In this document: one piece after another, positions 1 to 7,715 of the stretch
How positions within the stretch are numbered: position 1 is the first letter of the stretch
Layout: every line of letters starts with the position of its first letter
Source of the DNA: CAYJLC01 sp964370735
GTDB taxonomy: Bacteria > Bacillota > Clostridia > Oscillospirales > Butyricicoccaceae
Direction: 5' to 3'
Assembly: GCA_964370735.1 (NCBI GenBank)
Contig: CAYJLC010000020.1
Location: 1 to 33,450 of the forward strand
DNA: 33,450 nucleotides
The notes under the pieces: model-generated
Database searches by the model: none
What the model was told of the DNA's origin: nothing
Seen by the model: only the letters and a program-made list of their open reading frames with translations
Translations under genes and position numbers: made by a program

Positions 1-50
1 AAGATTATATTAAAACACTTGAGGATTTGCAGAAAAATTTGTTGAAATAA
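1..50 (+). CDS. 3' end of an unidentified gene (partial)
   Basis: The first 50 bases read openly in the frame starting at position 3 and end at TAA (48-50), giving a short charged helical tail (DYIKTLEDLQKNLLK). The other two plus frames hit stops early. The next gene starts 28 bp later on the same strand, so this is probably the preceding gene of the same operon. The family cannot be recognised from 15 residues. Confidence 0.45.
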   Translation, partial: DYIKTLEDLQKNLLK

Positions 51-78
51 AATTTGAGAATATATAGGAGAGAATATT

Positions 79-441
79 ATGAGTTATTATATTGAAGTTC
101 CGAAAAAATATGAAGAAGATCTAATTGATTTTTTAAATAAGGAATTTATTCCTGTAGCTGATAAACTTTTTAATCAAGAAGAAAGTTGTACGATTGAGAA
201 AGCTGATTTTCACGGCTGTAGTTTAGACGAAATAGAATGCGCGGTTGCAATATTAGGTATTTTTTTCAACAGTGACCCTAATATATATCCTGTTATTGAA
301 AAATATATATTAGAACTTGTTAAAAGATTTTCAACCACAAAAAAAGCAGATATTAAAATAAGAAGAGATCGTATTGAGCTGAAAACGGAAGGATACACTG
401 CAGATGAGGTGAAATCTTTTATTGAGGAGGCGAAAAAATAG
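79..441 (+). CDS. small hypothetical protein paired with a subtilase-like protein
   Basis: This encodes a 120-aa soluble protein with no signal peptide or membrane segment. A TAGGAGAG ribosome binding site (64-71) supports the start. The protein is acidic at its N-terminus, has an LDEIECAVAILGIF-like hydrophobic helix in the middle, and ends in an alternating basic strand pattern (KADIKIRRDRIELKTEG) followed by a helix. Its stop codon touches the ATG of the downstream subtilase-like gene, so the two are almost certainly co-translated partners. I do not recognise the family with confidence. Its length, predicted beta/alpha order and neighbour are reminiscent of the effector-associated constant components (EACC1-type) described beside peptidases in bacterial conflict systems; that is inference from memory. 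It lies beside a serine recombinase, so it is probably accessory cargo. Confidence 0.75.
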   Translation: MSYYIEVPKKYEEDLIDFLNKEFIPVADKLFNQEESCTIEKADFHGCSLDEIECAVAILGIFFNSDPNIYPVIEKYILELVKRFSTTKKADIKIRRDRIELKTEGYTADEVKSFIEEAKK

Positions 442-1083
442 ATGAAAAAATTTTACGATGATGAAACAAAGTCATATCTTGTTTTGAAAAATGATAAATA
501 TTTGGAATTAGCAAATATAAAAAGCTGGCACGATGCGGGATATACGGGAAAAGGAAGGAAAAGTGCAGTTTTAGATACTGGAGTGGTCATGGAACATCCA
601 TTAATCAAAAGAGCCCTCAAAGAGTATGTTGACTTTACAGGCGAGGGAATAGAAGACTTAAATGGTCACGGGACGAGTTGTGCATTAGTATGCTTGGCTA
701 CGGCTCCAGATATAGATTTATATGTTGCAAAAGTAGCAGATAAAAATAAACAAGCCTTTTACACTAATCTGATTAGAGGCGTTGAATGGTGTATTGATAA
801 GCAAGTTCATATAATCAATATATCACTTGGTTCAAAAAGGGTTTGCACGGAAGACTGCAAGTTAAAGGAAACGTTAAAAAAAGCTAAAAATGCAAATATT
901 ACAATATCTGCGGCAGCGGGAAATGAGCCAACAGAAACACTATGTCCAGCGAAATGTGAATATGTATGGTCAATTGGTGCAATGGATCCTACATTTTCTA
1001 AAATAGCACCATACTCAGCACCAGCTGAATTCTATGGATGTGGAGAGATGTATTATCATTGTGTTAAAGAAGAAAAAGAATAA
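442..1083 (+). CDS. subtilisin-like (S8) protein lacking the catalytic serine region
   Basis: This 213-aa protein has the start of the S8 peptidase fold. The catalytic Asp lies in AVLDTGV (D45), the catalytic His in LNGHGTS (H76), and the oxyanion-hole Asn in AAAGNEP (N161). No GTSxAxP serine motif follows: the protein ends about 50 residues after N161, where a subtilase would still need the serine and its helix. There is no signal peptide or propeptide. It carries nine cysteines, several as CX3C pairs, which is unusual for a cytoplasmic subtilase. A GAGGAGG site (424-430) inside the end of the upstream gene drives translation. It may be truncated by rearrangement at the recombinase, be a pseudoenzyme, or take its serine from elsewhere. 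The fold assignment is firm; activity is doubtful. Confidence 0.8.
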   Translation: MKKFYDDETKSYLVLKNDKYLELANIKSWHDAGYTGKGRKSAVLDTGVVMEHPLIKRALKEYVDFTGEGIEDLNGHGTSCALVCLATAPDIDLYVAKVADKNKQAFYTNLIRGVEWCIDKQVHIINISLGSKRVCTEDCKLKETLKKAKNANITISAAAGNEPTETLCPAKCEYVWSIGAMDPTFSKIAPYSAPAEFYGCGEMYYHCVKEEKE

Positions 1084-1109
1084 AAAAGTGTAGTAAAATA
1101 AAATTTAAC

Positions 1110-1138
1110 TTGCAAAAACTCAATTTCTAAGCTACAAT
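1110..1138 (+). promoter_or_regulatory. promoter of the serine recombinase
   Basis: TTGCAA (1110-1115) and TACAAT (1133-1138) are separated by 17 bp, which fits a housekeeping sigma factor. It fires about 20 bp before the GGAAGGAG site and covers the in-frame ATG at 1137, which argues that translation starts at 1167 instead. Confidence 0.65.
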
Positions 1139-1166
1139 GCAAATACCGAAGGAAGGAGAAGATATT

Positions 1167-2630
1167 ATGAATGCAGTAATTTACGCAAGATATTCATCAG
1201 ATAATCAACGTGAGGAAAGTATTGAAGGTCAAATTCGTGAAAGTTTAGCTTTTGCTGAAAGCAAGGGAATGACCGTAATTAATACATATATTGATAGAGC
1301 GATGTCAGCTAAAAGCGACAACCGACCAGACTTTCAACAGATGATTAAAGATAGTAATAAGCATAAATTTGAAGTTGTAATTGTATGGAAACTTGATAGA
1401 TTTTCAAGGGATAGATATGATTCGGCTCATTACAAAACAATACTAAAAAAGAATAATGTAAAAGTTGTATCAGCGACAGAAACCATTGCAGATGATGCAT
1501 CTGGTATACTTTTAGAAGCAATGCTTGAGGGTTTTGCTGAGTATTATTCGGCTGATTTATCAGAAAAAGTTACTCGTGGACTTACCGAAAATGCTTTAAA
1601 ATGCAAATTTAATGGCGGTGGAATACCAGTTGGTTATTATATTGATGACGAACAATTTTTCCAAATTGATAATTTGATTTCTCCATTTGTAGTTGAAGCA
1701 TTTAAACGATATGTAAATGGTACATCGATTAAAAATTTAGTTGATTATTTTAAAGAACATGGTGTAAAAAATTATCGTGGTGGTGATTTGGGTATCGATG
1801 GTGTTAAAACACTTCTTAAAAATCGCAGATATTTAGGTGAATATATTTATTCAGATATCGTAATTCCAGATGGTATGCCACGAATAATTGATGATGATTT
1901 GTTTAAAAAAGCCCAAGACAGAATGGCGAAAAACAAAAAAGCACCAGCGAGATTTAAGGCAAAAAAAGATATGTATTTGCTTACAACGAAACTTTTTTGT
2001 GGTAAATGTGGTGCATATATGGTTGGCGAAAGTGGCACGAGTAGAAATGGTACTTTTCATCAATATTACAAATGTGCCAATGTGAAAAATCGCAAAGGTT
2101 GTGATAAAAAAACTGTTCGCAAAGACTTTATCGAGAGCGTTGTTATAGATGAAACTGCAAAATTATTAGCAGATGATAATTTTATAAACGAAATCACAAA
2201 CATAGCGTATGAGTCGCAAATGAAAGAAAATACAGCTATTCCTCAACTTAAAAAGCAAATAGCAGAAACAACTCGTGCGATTGATAATATGATTCGAGCA
2301 ATCGAACAAGGGATAATCACTCCGTCGACAAAAGACAGACTTGAAAAATTAGAACAGACAAAAACAGACCTTTCTATCAGCTTAGCAAATGAAGAAATGG
2401 AAAAACCTTTACTTTCAAAAGACCATATTAAGTTTTGGATTTTGAAGTTTAGAGAGCTTGATTTGCAAAGCGAAGACAGCAGACAGGCATTAGTAGACGG
2501 TTTTGTCAATGCAATTTACCTATACGATGACGAAATAACGTTTACATTCAATTATAAGGACGGCTCAAAAACTGTTAGTTTAGCAGATATAGAGTGTTCG
2601 GATTTAAAGAGTTCGCTCGCACCAAGATGA
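1167..2630 (+). CDS. large serine recombinase (site-specific integrase)
   Basis: This 487-aa enzyme cuts and rejoins DNA at attachment sites through a serine-DNA intermediate. The N-terminal resolvase domain (about 1-145) has the nucleophile in IYARYSSDNQ (S10) and the WKLDRFSRDR segment (74-83). A recombinase domain follows (about 150-265), then a zinc ribbon with C278, C281, C303 and C312, then a coiled coil and a C-terminal strand region ending near LYDDEITFTFNY. The start was moved from an upstream ATG (1137) to 1167, because GGAAGGAG (1151-1158) is correctly spaced only from 1167 and the resolvase domain begins there. Such recombinases sit at one end of integrative elements or transposons. 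Here the next gene is the chromosomal rpsU, so the element boundary should lie between 2658 and 2980, or the element is decayed. Confidence 0.95.
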   Translation: MNAVIYARYSSDNQREESIEGQIRESLAFAESKGMTVINTYIDRAMSAKSDNRPDFQQMIKDSNKHKFEVVIVWKLDRFSRDRYDSAHYKTILKKNNVKVVSATETIADDASGILLEAMLEGFAEYYSADLSEKVTRGLTENALKCKFNGGGIPVGYYIDDEQFFQIDNLISPFVVEAFKRYVNGTSIKNLVDYFKEHGVKNYRGGDLGIDGVKTLLKNRRYLGEYIYSDIVIPDGMPRIIDDDLFKKAQDRMAKNKKAPARFKAKKDMYLLTTKLFCGKCGAYMVGESGTSRNGTFHQYYKCANVKNRKGCDKKTVRKDFIESVVIDETAKLLADDNFINEITNIAYESQMKENTAIPQLKKQIAETTRAIDNMIRAIEQGIITPSTKDRLEKLEQTKTDLSISLANEEMEKPLLSKDHIKFWILKFRELDLQSEDSRQALVDGFVNAIYLYDDEITFTFNYKDGSKTVSLADIECSDLKSSLAPR

Positions 2631-2657
2631 AGAGTATCGAAAGATGCTCTTTATTTT
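2631..2657 (+). terminator. intrinsic terminator directly after the recombinase
   Basis: An 8-bp stem AGAGTATC/GATGCTCT (one G-U pair) closes a GAAA tetraloop and is followed by TTATTTTTT. It begins at the base after the recombinase stop codon. Confidence 0.75.
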
Positions 2658-2980
2658 TTGCTTAAAATTAGTAATTTGAAAGCAATTTAGTCAGTATTTA
2701 TATCTTAATAAGCTTAAATTTAGCTATTTTTTCACCTTTAATAATAAAGAAAATAACCGAACACACTCTGTTTAATGCATAGCAGAGGTGTTCGGTTTTT
2801 ATTTTTTTTGGTTAAGGATTAATGATACAAACATTTTGGTTATACAAATGCAGTATATGTATATTAAACGCAAAAGACAGGCAAATTGTGAACAAAATAC
2901 TCGCGGTAATATACTTGGTATATTAAACAAAAACTACGCTTAAAACGGAAATTTCAGAGATATACTTATTTATAGATACA
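2658..2980. other. gene-free AT-rich stretch at the element/chromosome junction
   Basis: I see no coding frame here. The stretch holds a second plus-strand terminator (2755-2809) and, further right, an 11-bp direct repeat GTATATTAAAC at 2859-2869 and 2918-2928, set in similar AT-rich surroundings. Because a large serine recombinase lies immediately to the left and conserved chromosomal genes to the right, this is the likeliest place for an attachment site. The core is not identified. Confidence 0.4.
2755..2809 (+). terminator. strong plus-strand intrinsic terminator
   Basis: ACCGAACAC-A-CTCTG pairs with CAGAGGTGTTCGGT (14 bp with one bulged A) across a 12-base loop and is followed by TTTTATTTTTTTT. 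It backs up the terminator at 2631 and insulates the minus-strand rpsU unit from the recombinase. Confidence 0.85.
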
Positions 2981-3007
2981 AAAAAGACTATCTAAGAAGA
3001 TAGTCTT
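2980..3007 (-). terminator. intrinsic terminator of rpsU
   Basis: A perfect 10-bp stem (AAGACTATCT/AGATAGTCTT, 2984-2993 and 2998-3007) has a 4-base loop and, read on the minus strand, is followed by a run of T. It starts 16 bp past the rpsU stop. Confidence 0.85.
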
Positions 3008-3023
3008 AAAATATAAAATTCTA

Positions 3024-3203
3024 TTAGAATTTTTTCTTTTTCGCACGTGCTGCCTCAGATTTCTTACGACGTTTAACACTTGGACTTTCGTAGTGTTCTC
3101 TTTTACGTAGCTCGGATAACACGCCCGCTTTAGCACAAGATCTTTTAAATCTTTTAAGAGCAGAATCTAAAGATTCATTTTCTTTTACGCGAACTTCTGA
3201 CAT
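3024..3203 (-). CDS. rpsU: 30S ribosomal protein S21
   Basis: This 59-aa basic protein of the small ribosomal subunit begins MSEVRVKENESLDSALKRFK, contains RSCAKAGVLSELRKREHYESP, and ends in a lysine/arginine-rich tail (ARAKKKKF). That is the standard S21 sequence and length for Bacillota. The ribosome binding site is GGAGGGAGGG, just upstream of the ATG at 3203. The gene has its own near-perfect promoter and terminator, so it is a monocistronic unit separated from leuS by an interspersed repeat. Confidence 0.97.
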   Translation of the reverse strand: MSEVRVKENESLDSALKRFKRSCAKAGVLSELRKREHYESPSVKRRKKSEAARAKKKKF

Positions 3204-3273
3204 TTTGTTCCCTCCCTCCGTAAGTTGACACTTTTGATAATTTGGCTTATAAAGCCTTAATAATTGCTATTCT

Positions 3274-3302
3274 ATTATAGCGAATTTTTGAGCATTTGTC
3301 AA
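3274..3302 (-). promoter_or_regulatory. consensus promoter of rpsU
   Basis: On the minus strand TTGACA (3297-3302) and TATAAT (3274-3279) are exactly consensus with a 17-bp spacer. The roughly 65-nt leader contains a small hairpin GGCTT-TAT-AAGCC (3244-3256). Confidence 0.9.
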
Positions 3303-3399
3303 CAATTATTTTTGAGTAATTTTTATAAATAGAAATTTATAAGATTTATGTACAGAATGGTATTGCCTGTTACGTTTTGCCTATGATGAAAATGTGCAA

Positions 3400-3496
3400 G
3401 GACAACCCACAAGGGTCGTCCCTACAAATTTCGTCTGAAATTAACGGGACGTCGAGGACGCCGTCCCCTACAAATACCATTAATTTTCGTCTGAAA
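3400..3496 (-). repeat. two-unit hairpin repeat between leuS and rpsU
   Basis: Two related units lie head-to-tail. Each has the quasi-palindrome TTTCGTCTGAAA (3429-3440 and 3485-3496, 56 bp apart) and a GC-rich hairpin abutting TTTGTAGGG on the minus strand: 3400-3421 (9-bp arms, 4-base loop) and 3446-3467 (9-position arms with one mismatch). In the 3400 hairpin the single non-Watson-Crick pair is G-U on the minus strand but A-C on the plus strand, so the structure belongs to the minus-strand transcript. The sequence looks like short interspersed repeats common between genes in gut clostridia. It could also terminate or stabilise the leuS transcript. Confidence 0.7.
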
Positions 3497-3529
3497 CACG
3501 CCGAAGGCAAATGCATCTACATCTTGTGG

Positions 3530-5929
3530 CTATTTTATAACTAGGTTTATCATTCTATTTTTGATATAGATTTGTTTTACGATGTTTTTTCCTTCTGTTG
3601 ATGATTTTACTTTCTCATCAGCAAATGCAACAGCTAAAGCTTCGTCTTGTTCGCAATCTAGTGGTAGTTTCACAACAGATTTTAATTTACCGTTGATTTG
3701 TACCGGTACTTCGATTACATCTTCGATAGTTTTGCTTTCATCGTATTTTGGGAACTTATCAAGAGATAACATAGACTTCTCGCCGATATTTCTCCAAATT
3801 TCCTCGGTAATATGAGGTGCAAATGGATTTACTAGTGCAAGTAAAGTTTTATACTCTGCCATATTTATATCTTTAATTTCATTTAGCAATGCCATCAAAG
3901 CAGCAATTGCAGTGTTGAATTTTAAATTCTCGATATCTTCAGAAACTTTTTTAATAGTCTTATGCATTAAAACCATATTTTGTTCTTGATAATCGTTTCC
4001 ACCTTTTACTTTTTCACTTAAAGCCCAAATTTTGTCTAAGAAACGTTTACAACCAACGATAGAACTTGATGACCATTTTGCAACTTTTTCAAAGTCACCG
4101 ATGAACATTTCATATAGACGCATAGTGTCTGCGCCATACTCATTAATGATATCGTCTGGGTTTACGACATTACCACGCGATTTAGACATTTTTTCGCCAT
4201 CTTCGCCTAATATCATACCATGAGAAGTTCTCTTCGCATACGGCTCTTTTGTAGGCACTACTTTAATGTCGTATAAGAATTTATGCCAAAATCTTGAATA
4301 TAGTAAGTGAAGTGTTGTATGCTCCATACCACCGTTATACCAATCTACTGGCGTAAAGTAGTTTAAAGCTTCTTCAGACGCTATTGCTTCATCATTTGTA
4401 GGGTCGATATAACGTAAGTAATACCAAGACGAACCAGCCCATTGTGGCATTGTGTCTGTTTCACGAACAGCGTGACCACCACATTTTGGACAAGAAGTGT
4501 TAACCCAATCTTCGCATTTTGCTAAAGGAGAGCGTCCGTCTTCTGTTTGTTCAAAATCTTCTACCATAGGTAGAGTAAGTGGTAAGTTTTCATAAGGCTC
4601 GGCAACAAGTCCACATTTAGCGCAATCTACGATTGGAATAGGTTCTCCCCAATAACGCTGTCTTGAGAATACCCAGTCGCGTAGTTTATAATTAGTTTTT
4701 GGTACACCAATACCTTTTTCGTCTAAGAAAGCAATGATTTTTTCTTTTGCTTCGGCTACTTCTAATCCATTTAAGAAATCAGAGTTTACCATTTTGCCTG
4801 TTTGTGTGTTTGTGAATGCTTCTTTTGAAACATCACCACCAGCAACAACTTCTACGATATCACAACCGAATTTTTGCGCAAATTCATAGTCACGAGTATC
4901 GTGTGCAGGAACTGCCATAATAGCACCTGTTCCATAAGACATCATTACATAGTCAGAAACATAGATAGGTATTTCTTTTCCGTTTACAGGGTTAATACCC
5001 ATGACACCTAAAAGTTTTACGCCTGTTTTGTCTTTTACAAGCTCTGTACGTTCAAACTCTGATTTTTTCGCAGAATTTTCTCTGTATGCAATTACTTCGG
5101 CTTTGTTATCTAAATTCCATTTGTCAACATAAGGATGCTCAGGAGCTATAACCATGTAAGTTGCTCCGAAAAGAGTGTCTGGACGAGTAGTATATACCAC
5201 TAAATCGTCACCAGCTGTTGTTTTGAAAGTAACTTCTGCACCCTTAGAACGACCTATCCAGTTTTTTTGTTGAGATTTAACGCGTTCGATATAATTGATA
5301 GAAGGATCGTCTAAATCGTCGATTAATCTATCGGCATATTTTGTGATAGCAAGCATCCATTGGTTTTTGTCTTTTTGAACAACTTCCGAATTACATCTTT
5401 CGCAAGTACCCGAAACAACCTCTTCGTTTGCAAGAACGCATTTACAAGAAGTACACCAGTTTACAGCCATCTCTTTTTTATAAGCTAGTCCATTTTCAAA
5501 CATTTTAAGGAAAATCCACTGTGTCCATTTATAATAATTAGGATCAGTAGTATTAACTTCGCGTGACCAGTCAAAAGAAAGCCCAAGTTCTGATAATTGT
5601 TCTTTAAAACGTGCTATATTGTTTTTTGTAACGATAGATGGGTGGATTTTGTTTTTTATCGCAAAGTTTTCAGTAGGTAGACCAAATGCATCCCAACCCA
5701 TTGGATAAAGCACATTGAAACCTTCCATTCTTTTCTTTCTTGATACGATATCAAGAGCAGTATACGAACGAGGATGACCTACATGAAGTCCTGCCCCAGA
5801 TGGATATGGAAACTCAACTAACGCGTAAAATTTCGGCTTTTTCGTGTCAAGATTAGTAACATAAGTATTTTCCTCTTGCCAAGTTTTCTGCCATTTTTTC
5901 TCAATATTTTTAAAATCGTAATGGTGCAT
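3530..5929 (-). CDS. leuS: leucyl-tRNA synthetase
   Basis: This class I aminoacyl-tRNA synthetase charges tRNA-Leu. The protein is 799 aa from the chosen start. The HIGH motif appears as HVGH (49-52) in YPSGAGLHVGHPRSY and the KMSKS motif in GEDGEKMSKSRGN. A zinc-binding knot (CTSCKC...CERC), the CP1 editing domain with the TRPDTLFGATY segment, a second CxxC pair and a C-terminal anticodon-binding region are all present. The start at 5929 (MHHYDFKNIEKKW) is preferred over an in-frame ATG at 5977, because GGGGAG is correctly spaced upstream and the longer form would overlap rsfS and add 16 non-conserved residues. It is the last gene of the long minus-strand operon. Confidence 0.97.
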   Translation of the reverse strand: MHHYDFKNIEKKWQKTWQEENTYVTNLDTKKPKFYALVEFPYPSGAGLHVGHPRSYTALDIVSRKKRMEGFNVLYPMGWDAFGLPTENFAIKNKIHPSIVTKNNIARFKEQLSELGLSFDWSREVNTTDPNYYKWTQWIFLKMFENGLAYKKEMAVNWCTSCKCVLANEEVVSGTCERCNSEVVQKDKNQWMLAITKYADRLIDDLDDPSINYIERVKSQQKNWIGRSKGAEVTFKTTAGDDLVVYTTRPDTLFGATYMVIAPEHPYVDKWNLDNKAEVIAYRENSAKKSEFERTELVKDKTGVKLLGVMGINPVNGKEIPIYVSDYVMMSYGTGAIMAVPAHDTRDYEFAQKFGCDIVEVVAGGDVSKEAFTNTQTGKMVNSDFLNGLEVAEAKEKIIAFLDEKGIGVPKTNYKLRDWVFSRQRYWGEPIPIVDCAKCGLVAEPYENLPLTLPMVEDFEQTEDGRSPLAKCEDWVNTSCPKCGGHAVRETDTMPQWAGSSWYYLRYIDPTNDEAIASEEALNYFTPVDWYNGGMEHTTLHLLYSRFWHKFLYDIKVVPTKEPYAKRTSHGMILGEDGEKMSKSRGNVVNPDDIINEYGADTMRLYEMFIGDFEKVAKWSSSSIVGCKRFLDKIWALSEKVKGGNDYQEQNMVLMHKTIKKVSEDIENLKFNTAIAALMALLNEIKDINMAEYKTLLALVNPFAPHITEEIWRNIGEKSMLSLDKFPKYDESKTIEDVIEVPVQINGKLKSVVKLPLDCEQDEALAVAFADEKVKSSTEGKNIVKQIYIKNRMINLVIK

Positions 5930-5934
5930 GTCTA

Positions 5935-6285
5935 TTACTCCCCTAAATTTAACTCTACTTTTTCTGTATGACCCCATAAACCTTCAAGGTTATATGTTTT
6001 TCTTGTTTCTTGGTCGAAAACATTTACAACTGCGAATACATAGTCAAGTAAAACCCAACCAGTATCGTTATAACCTTCTGTATGGTGTACAGTGGTGTTT
6101 TCTTCATTTTTCATAATCTCTTCAACATAGCCTGCAAGCGAGCGAATATGCGTGCTTGAAGTACCTGAAGCTAGTATTAAATATTCAGTAAGCGATGTTT
6201 CGCCTTCTACATGGTAAACCTCGATGTCAAAACCTTTTTTGTCGTCTAAGATTTTAGCCATTTTTTTAACTAGTTCTAAACTCAT
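5935..6285 (-). CDS. rsfS: ribosomal silencing factor RsfS
   Basis: This 116-aa member of the RsfS/Iojap/YbeB family binds ribosomal protein L14 and blocks joining of the subunits when nutrients are short. The family hallmarks are visible: KGFDIEVYHVEGETSLTEYLILASGTSS followed later by EGYNDTGWVLLDYVFAVVNVF. It sits between yqeK and leuS with gaps of 1 and 5 bp. The order nadD-yqeK-rsfS is widely conserved in Bacillota. Confidence 0.95.
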   Translation of the reverse strand: MSLELVKKMAKILDDKKGFDIEVYHVEGETSLTEYLILASGTSSTHIRSLAGYVEEIMKNEENTTVHHTEGYNDTGWVLLDYVFAVVNVFDQETRKTYNLEGLWGHTEKVELNLGE

Positions 6286-6286
6286 T

Positions 6287-6850
6287 TTATTCTCCTTTTA
6301 ATTCGTAAACATAATTTCTTGCTTCAATAGTGTCTATATGCATAAGATATCCTTTGCCCAAAACCTCATAAATCGTCATATCAAGGCAATATCTAAGCGC
6401 CTCATCGATGTCTTTAAATGCAAGTTCTCTCGCCTTTAAAACACCGTCAAAAGTACGATTTTCTTCGATATAATCTGCCATATAGCAAATTTTCTCCATC
6501 AAAGTCATGTTCTTTCTAAGCGTAGTGTGATACTTAATTCCAAGATAAATACTTTCAGAAACACCGTATTCATGTTTAGCGATTTCCGCAGCTGTTTTTG
6601 CATGAAGCAATTTATAGCTGCTTTTTTCAATATTGTCAACTATTATACCATATTTTTCGCATAATGTAAACTGTTCTTTTTCTGTATAATGCTTTGTGAT
6701 ATCGTGAAGAAGCATGGCAAATTCGGCATCATCTTCGTTTTCACCCCATTTCTGAGCAAGCTCGCGTGCTGCTTTCATACAGCCTTTGGTGTGCTTAACT
6801 CGAGAGGGTGTTAATCGTGCCCATATTTCGTCATATATCTTTTTATCCAT
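6287..6850 (-). CDS. yqeK: HD-domain hydrolase YqeK (diadenosine tetraphosphatase type)
   Basis: This 187-aa HD-superfamily protein has the metal-binding set in order: H20 (RVKHTKGC), H49-D50 (LLHDITKHY), H83 (LLHAKTAAE), H108 (IKYHTT) and D126 (YMADYIEENR). YqeK proteins of Bacillota cleave Ap4A symmetrically to ADP, so its role is probably removal of stress dinucleotides. It lies between nadD and rsfS with 1-bp gaps, which is the usual arrangement. Confidence 0.93.
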   Translation of the reverse strand: MDKKIYDEIWARLTPSRVKHTKGCMKAARELAQKWGENEDDAEFAMLLHDITKHYTEKEQFTLCEKYGIIVDNIEKSSYKLLHAKTAAEIAKHEYGVSESIYLGIKYHTTLRKNMTLMEKICYMADYIEENRTFDGVLKARELAFKDIDEALRYCLDMTIYEVLGKGYLMHIDTIEARNYVYELKGE

Positions 6851-6851
6851 T

Positions 6852-7424
6852 TTACACCTCGTATAATCTATTCTGTTTTATAAATTCATAAACATTTTCG
6901 TCTAAATATTCCGTAGAAATATTGTGTCTAATATCACTAGAGCTGATTTTAACTATTTTTGATTGGATAATATCAACTTTCGCACCGTATTTTTCACTGA
7001 GATATGTCTTATGATTTTGCAAATTGCTGTCAGTATCACGATTAAAAACCACAAGAGTGACCAGTTTAAGAATTTCTTCAAAACACTTCCATTTTTCGAA
7101 TGTTTTAAAACTATCCGTTCCAATAACAAAGTAAATTTCATCATTTTTGTAAACTTCCTTTAAAGCGTGCAACGTATCAATGCTATAACTTTTTCCACCA
7201 AGTTTAAGCTCGATATCTAATACTTCGGTTTTAGCGATATCTTTGCACATAATCTCACACATTTTAAGCCTAAATTCTGGTTTATTACAATCAATATCTT
7301 TATGAGAAGGTATATTGTTTGGTATAATCAGCACTTTATCAAAAAGCTTTGAACTTTCTTCTATTATGTTTTTATGACCTAAATGAGGAGGATTAAAAGT
7401 TCCTCCGACAATAGCAATTCTCAT
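6852..7424 (-). CDS. nadD: nicotinate-nucleotide adenylyltransferase
   Basis: This 190-aa nucleotidyltransferase joins nicotinate mononucleotide to AMP, the penultimate step of NAD synthesis. The GGTFNPPHLGH signature (7-17) begins the Rossmann fold, and ISSSDIR near residue 160 is the second ATP-binding motif. Length is typical of bacterial NadD. It overlaps nothing and is spaced 3 bp from yhbY and 1 bp from yqeK, so it is translated within the same operon. Confidence 0.95.
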   Translation of the reverse strand: MRIAIVGGTFNPPHLGHKNIIEESSKLFDKVLIIPNNIPSHKDIDCNKPEFRLKMCEIMCKDIAKTEVLDIELKLGGKSYSIDTLHALKEVYKNDEIYFVIGTDSFKTFEKWKCFEEILKLVTLVVFNRDTDSNLQNHKTYLSEKYGAKVDIIQSKIVKISSSDIRHNISTEYLDENVYEFIKQNRLYEV

Positions 7425-7427
7425 AAT

Positions 7428-7715
7428 TTAGATCTCGATTTGAGGATTTTTTTTCGATTTTCTGTAAATTACAAATTTAAAACCTGCGTGAGAAACAGGC
7501 TCTGCGCCTAAAGACTCGGCTACTGCAGACATAGTTTCGCGTGTGTCAAGCATAGCAGTTTCTAAAATTGTAATTTTAATAAGTTCGCGTGTTTCAAGCG
7601 ATTTGTCTAGGCTTTCTAAAACAGCATCTGTTAGACCACCTTTTCCGATTTGTGTAACCGATTGAAGGTCGTGTGCTTGCTTTCTTAAATTAGCTCTTTG
7701 TTTACTTGTTAACAT
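7428..7715 (-). CDS. yhbY: ribosome assembly RNA-binding protein YhbY
   Basis: This 95-aa protein of the CRS1/YhbY (CRM) family associates with pre-50S particles. It begins MLTSKQRANLRKQAHDL, has the GKGG loop in VTQIGKGGLTD that contacts RNA, and ends VIYRKSKKNP. Its start overlaps the rdgB stop by one base. The rdgB-yhbY-nadD order is common in clostridia. Confidence 0.93.
   Translation of the reverse strand: MLTSKQRANLRKQAHDLQSVTQIGKGGLTDAVLESLDKSLETRELIKITILETAMLDTRETMSAVAESLGAEPVSHAGFKFVIYRKSKKNPQIEI

Noticed and set aside
1137..1166. Upstream start for the recombinase adding 10 residues
   Set aside because: The ATG lies inside the TACAAT -10 of the predicted promoter; the ribosome binding site fits 1167.
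1..2660. Prophage
   Set aside because: Apart from the recombinase no phage gene is visible; the element type cannot be decided from this end alone.
5930..5977. Upstream start for leuS adding 16 residues
   Set aside because: It would overlap rsfS, lacks a spaced ribosome binding site and precedes the conserved MHHYDFKNIEKKW start.
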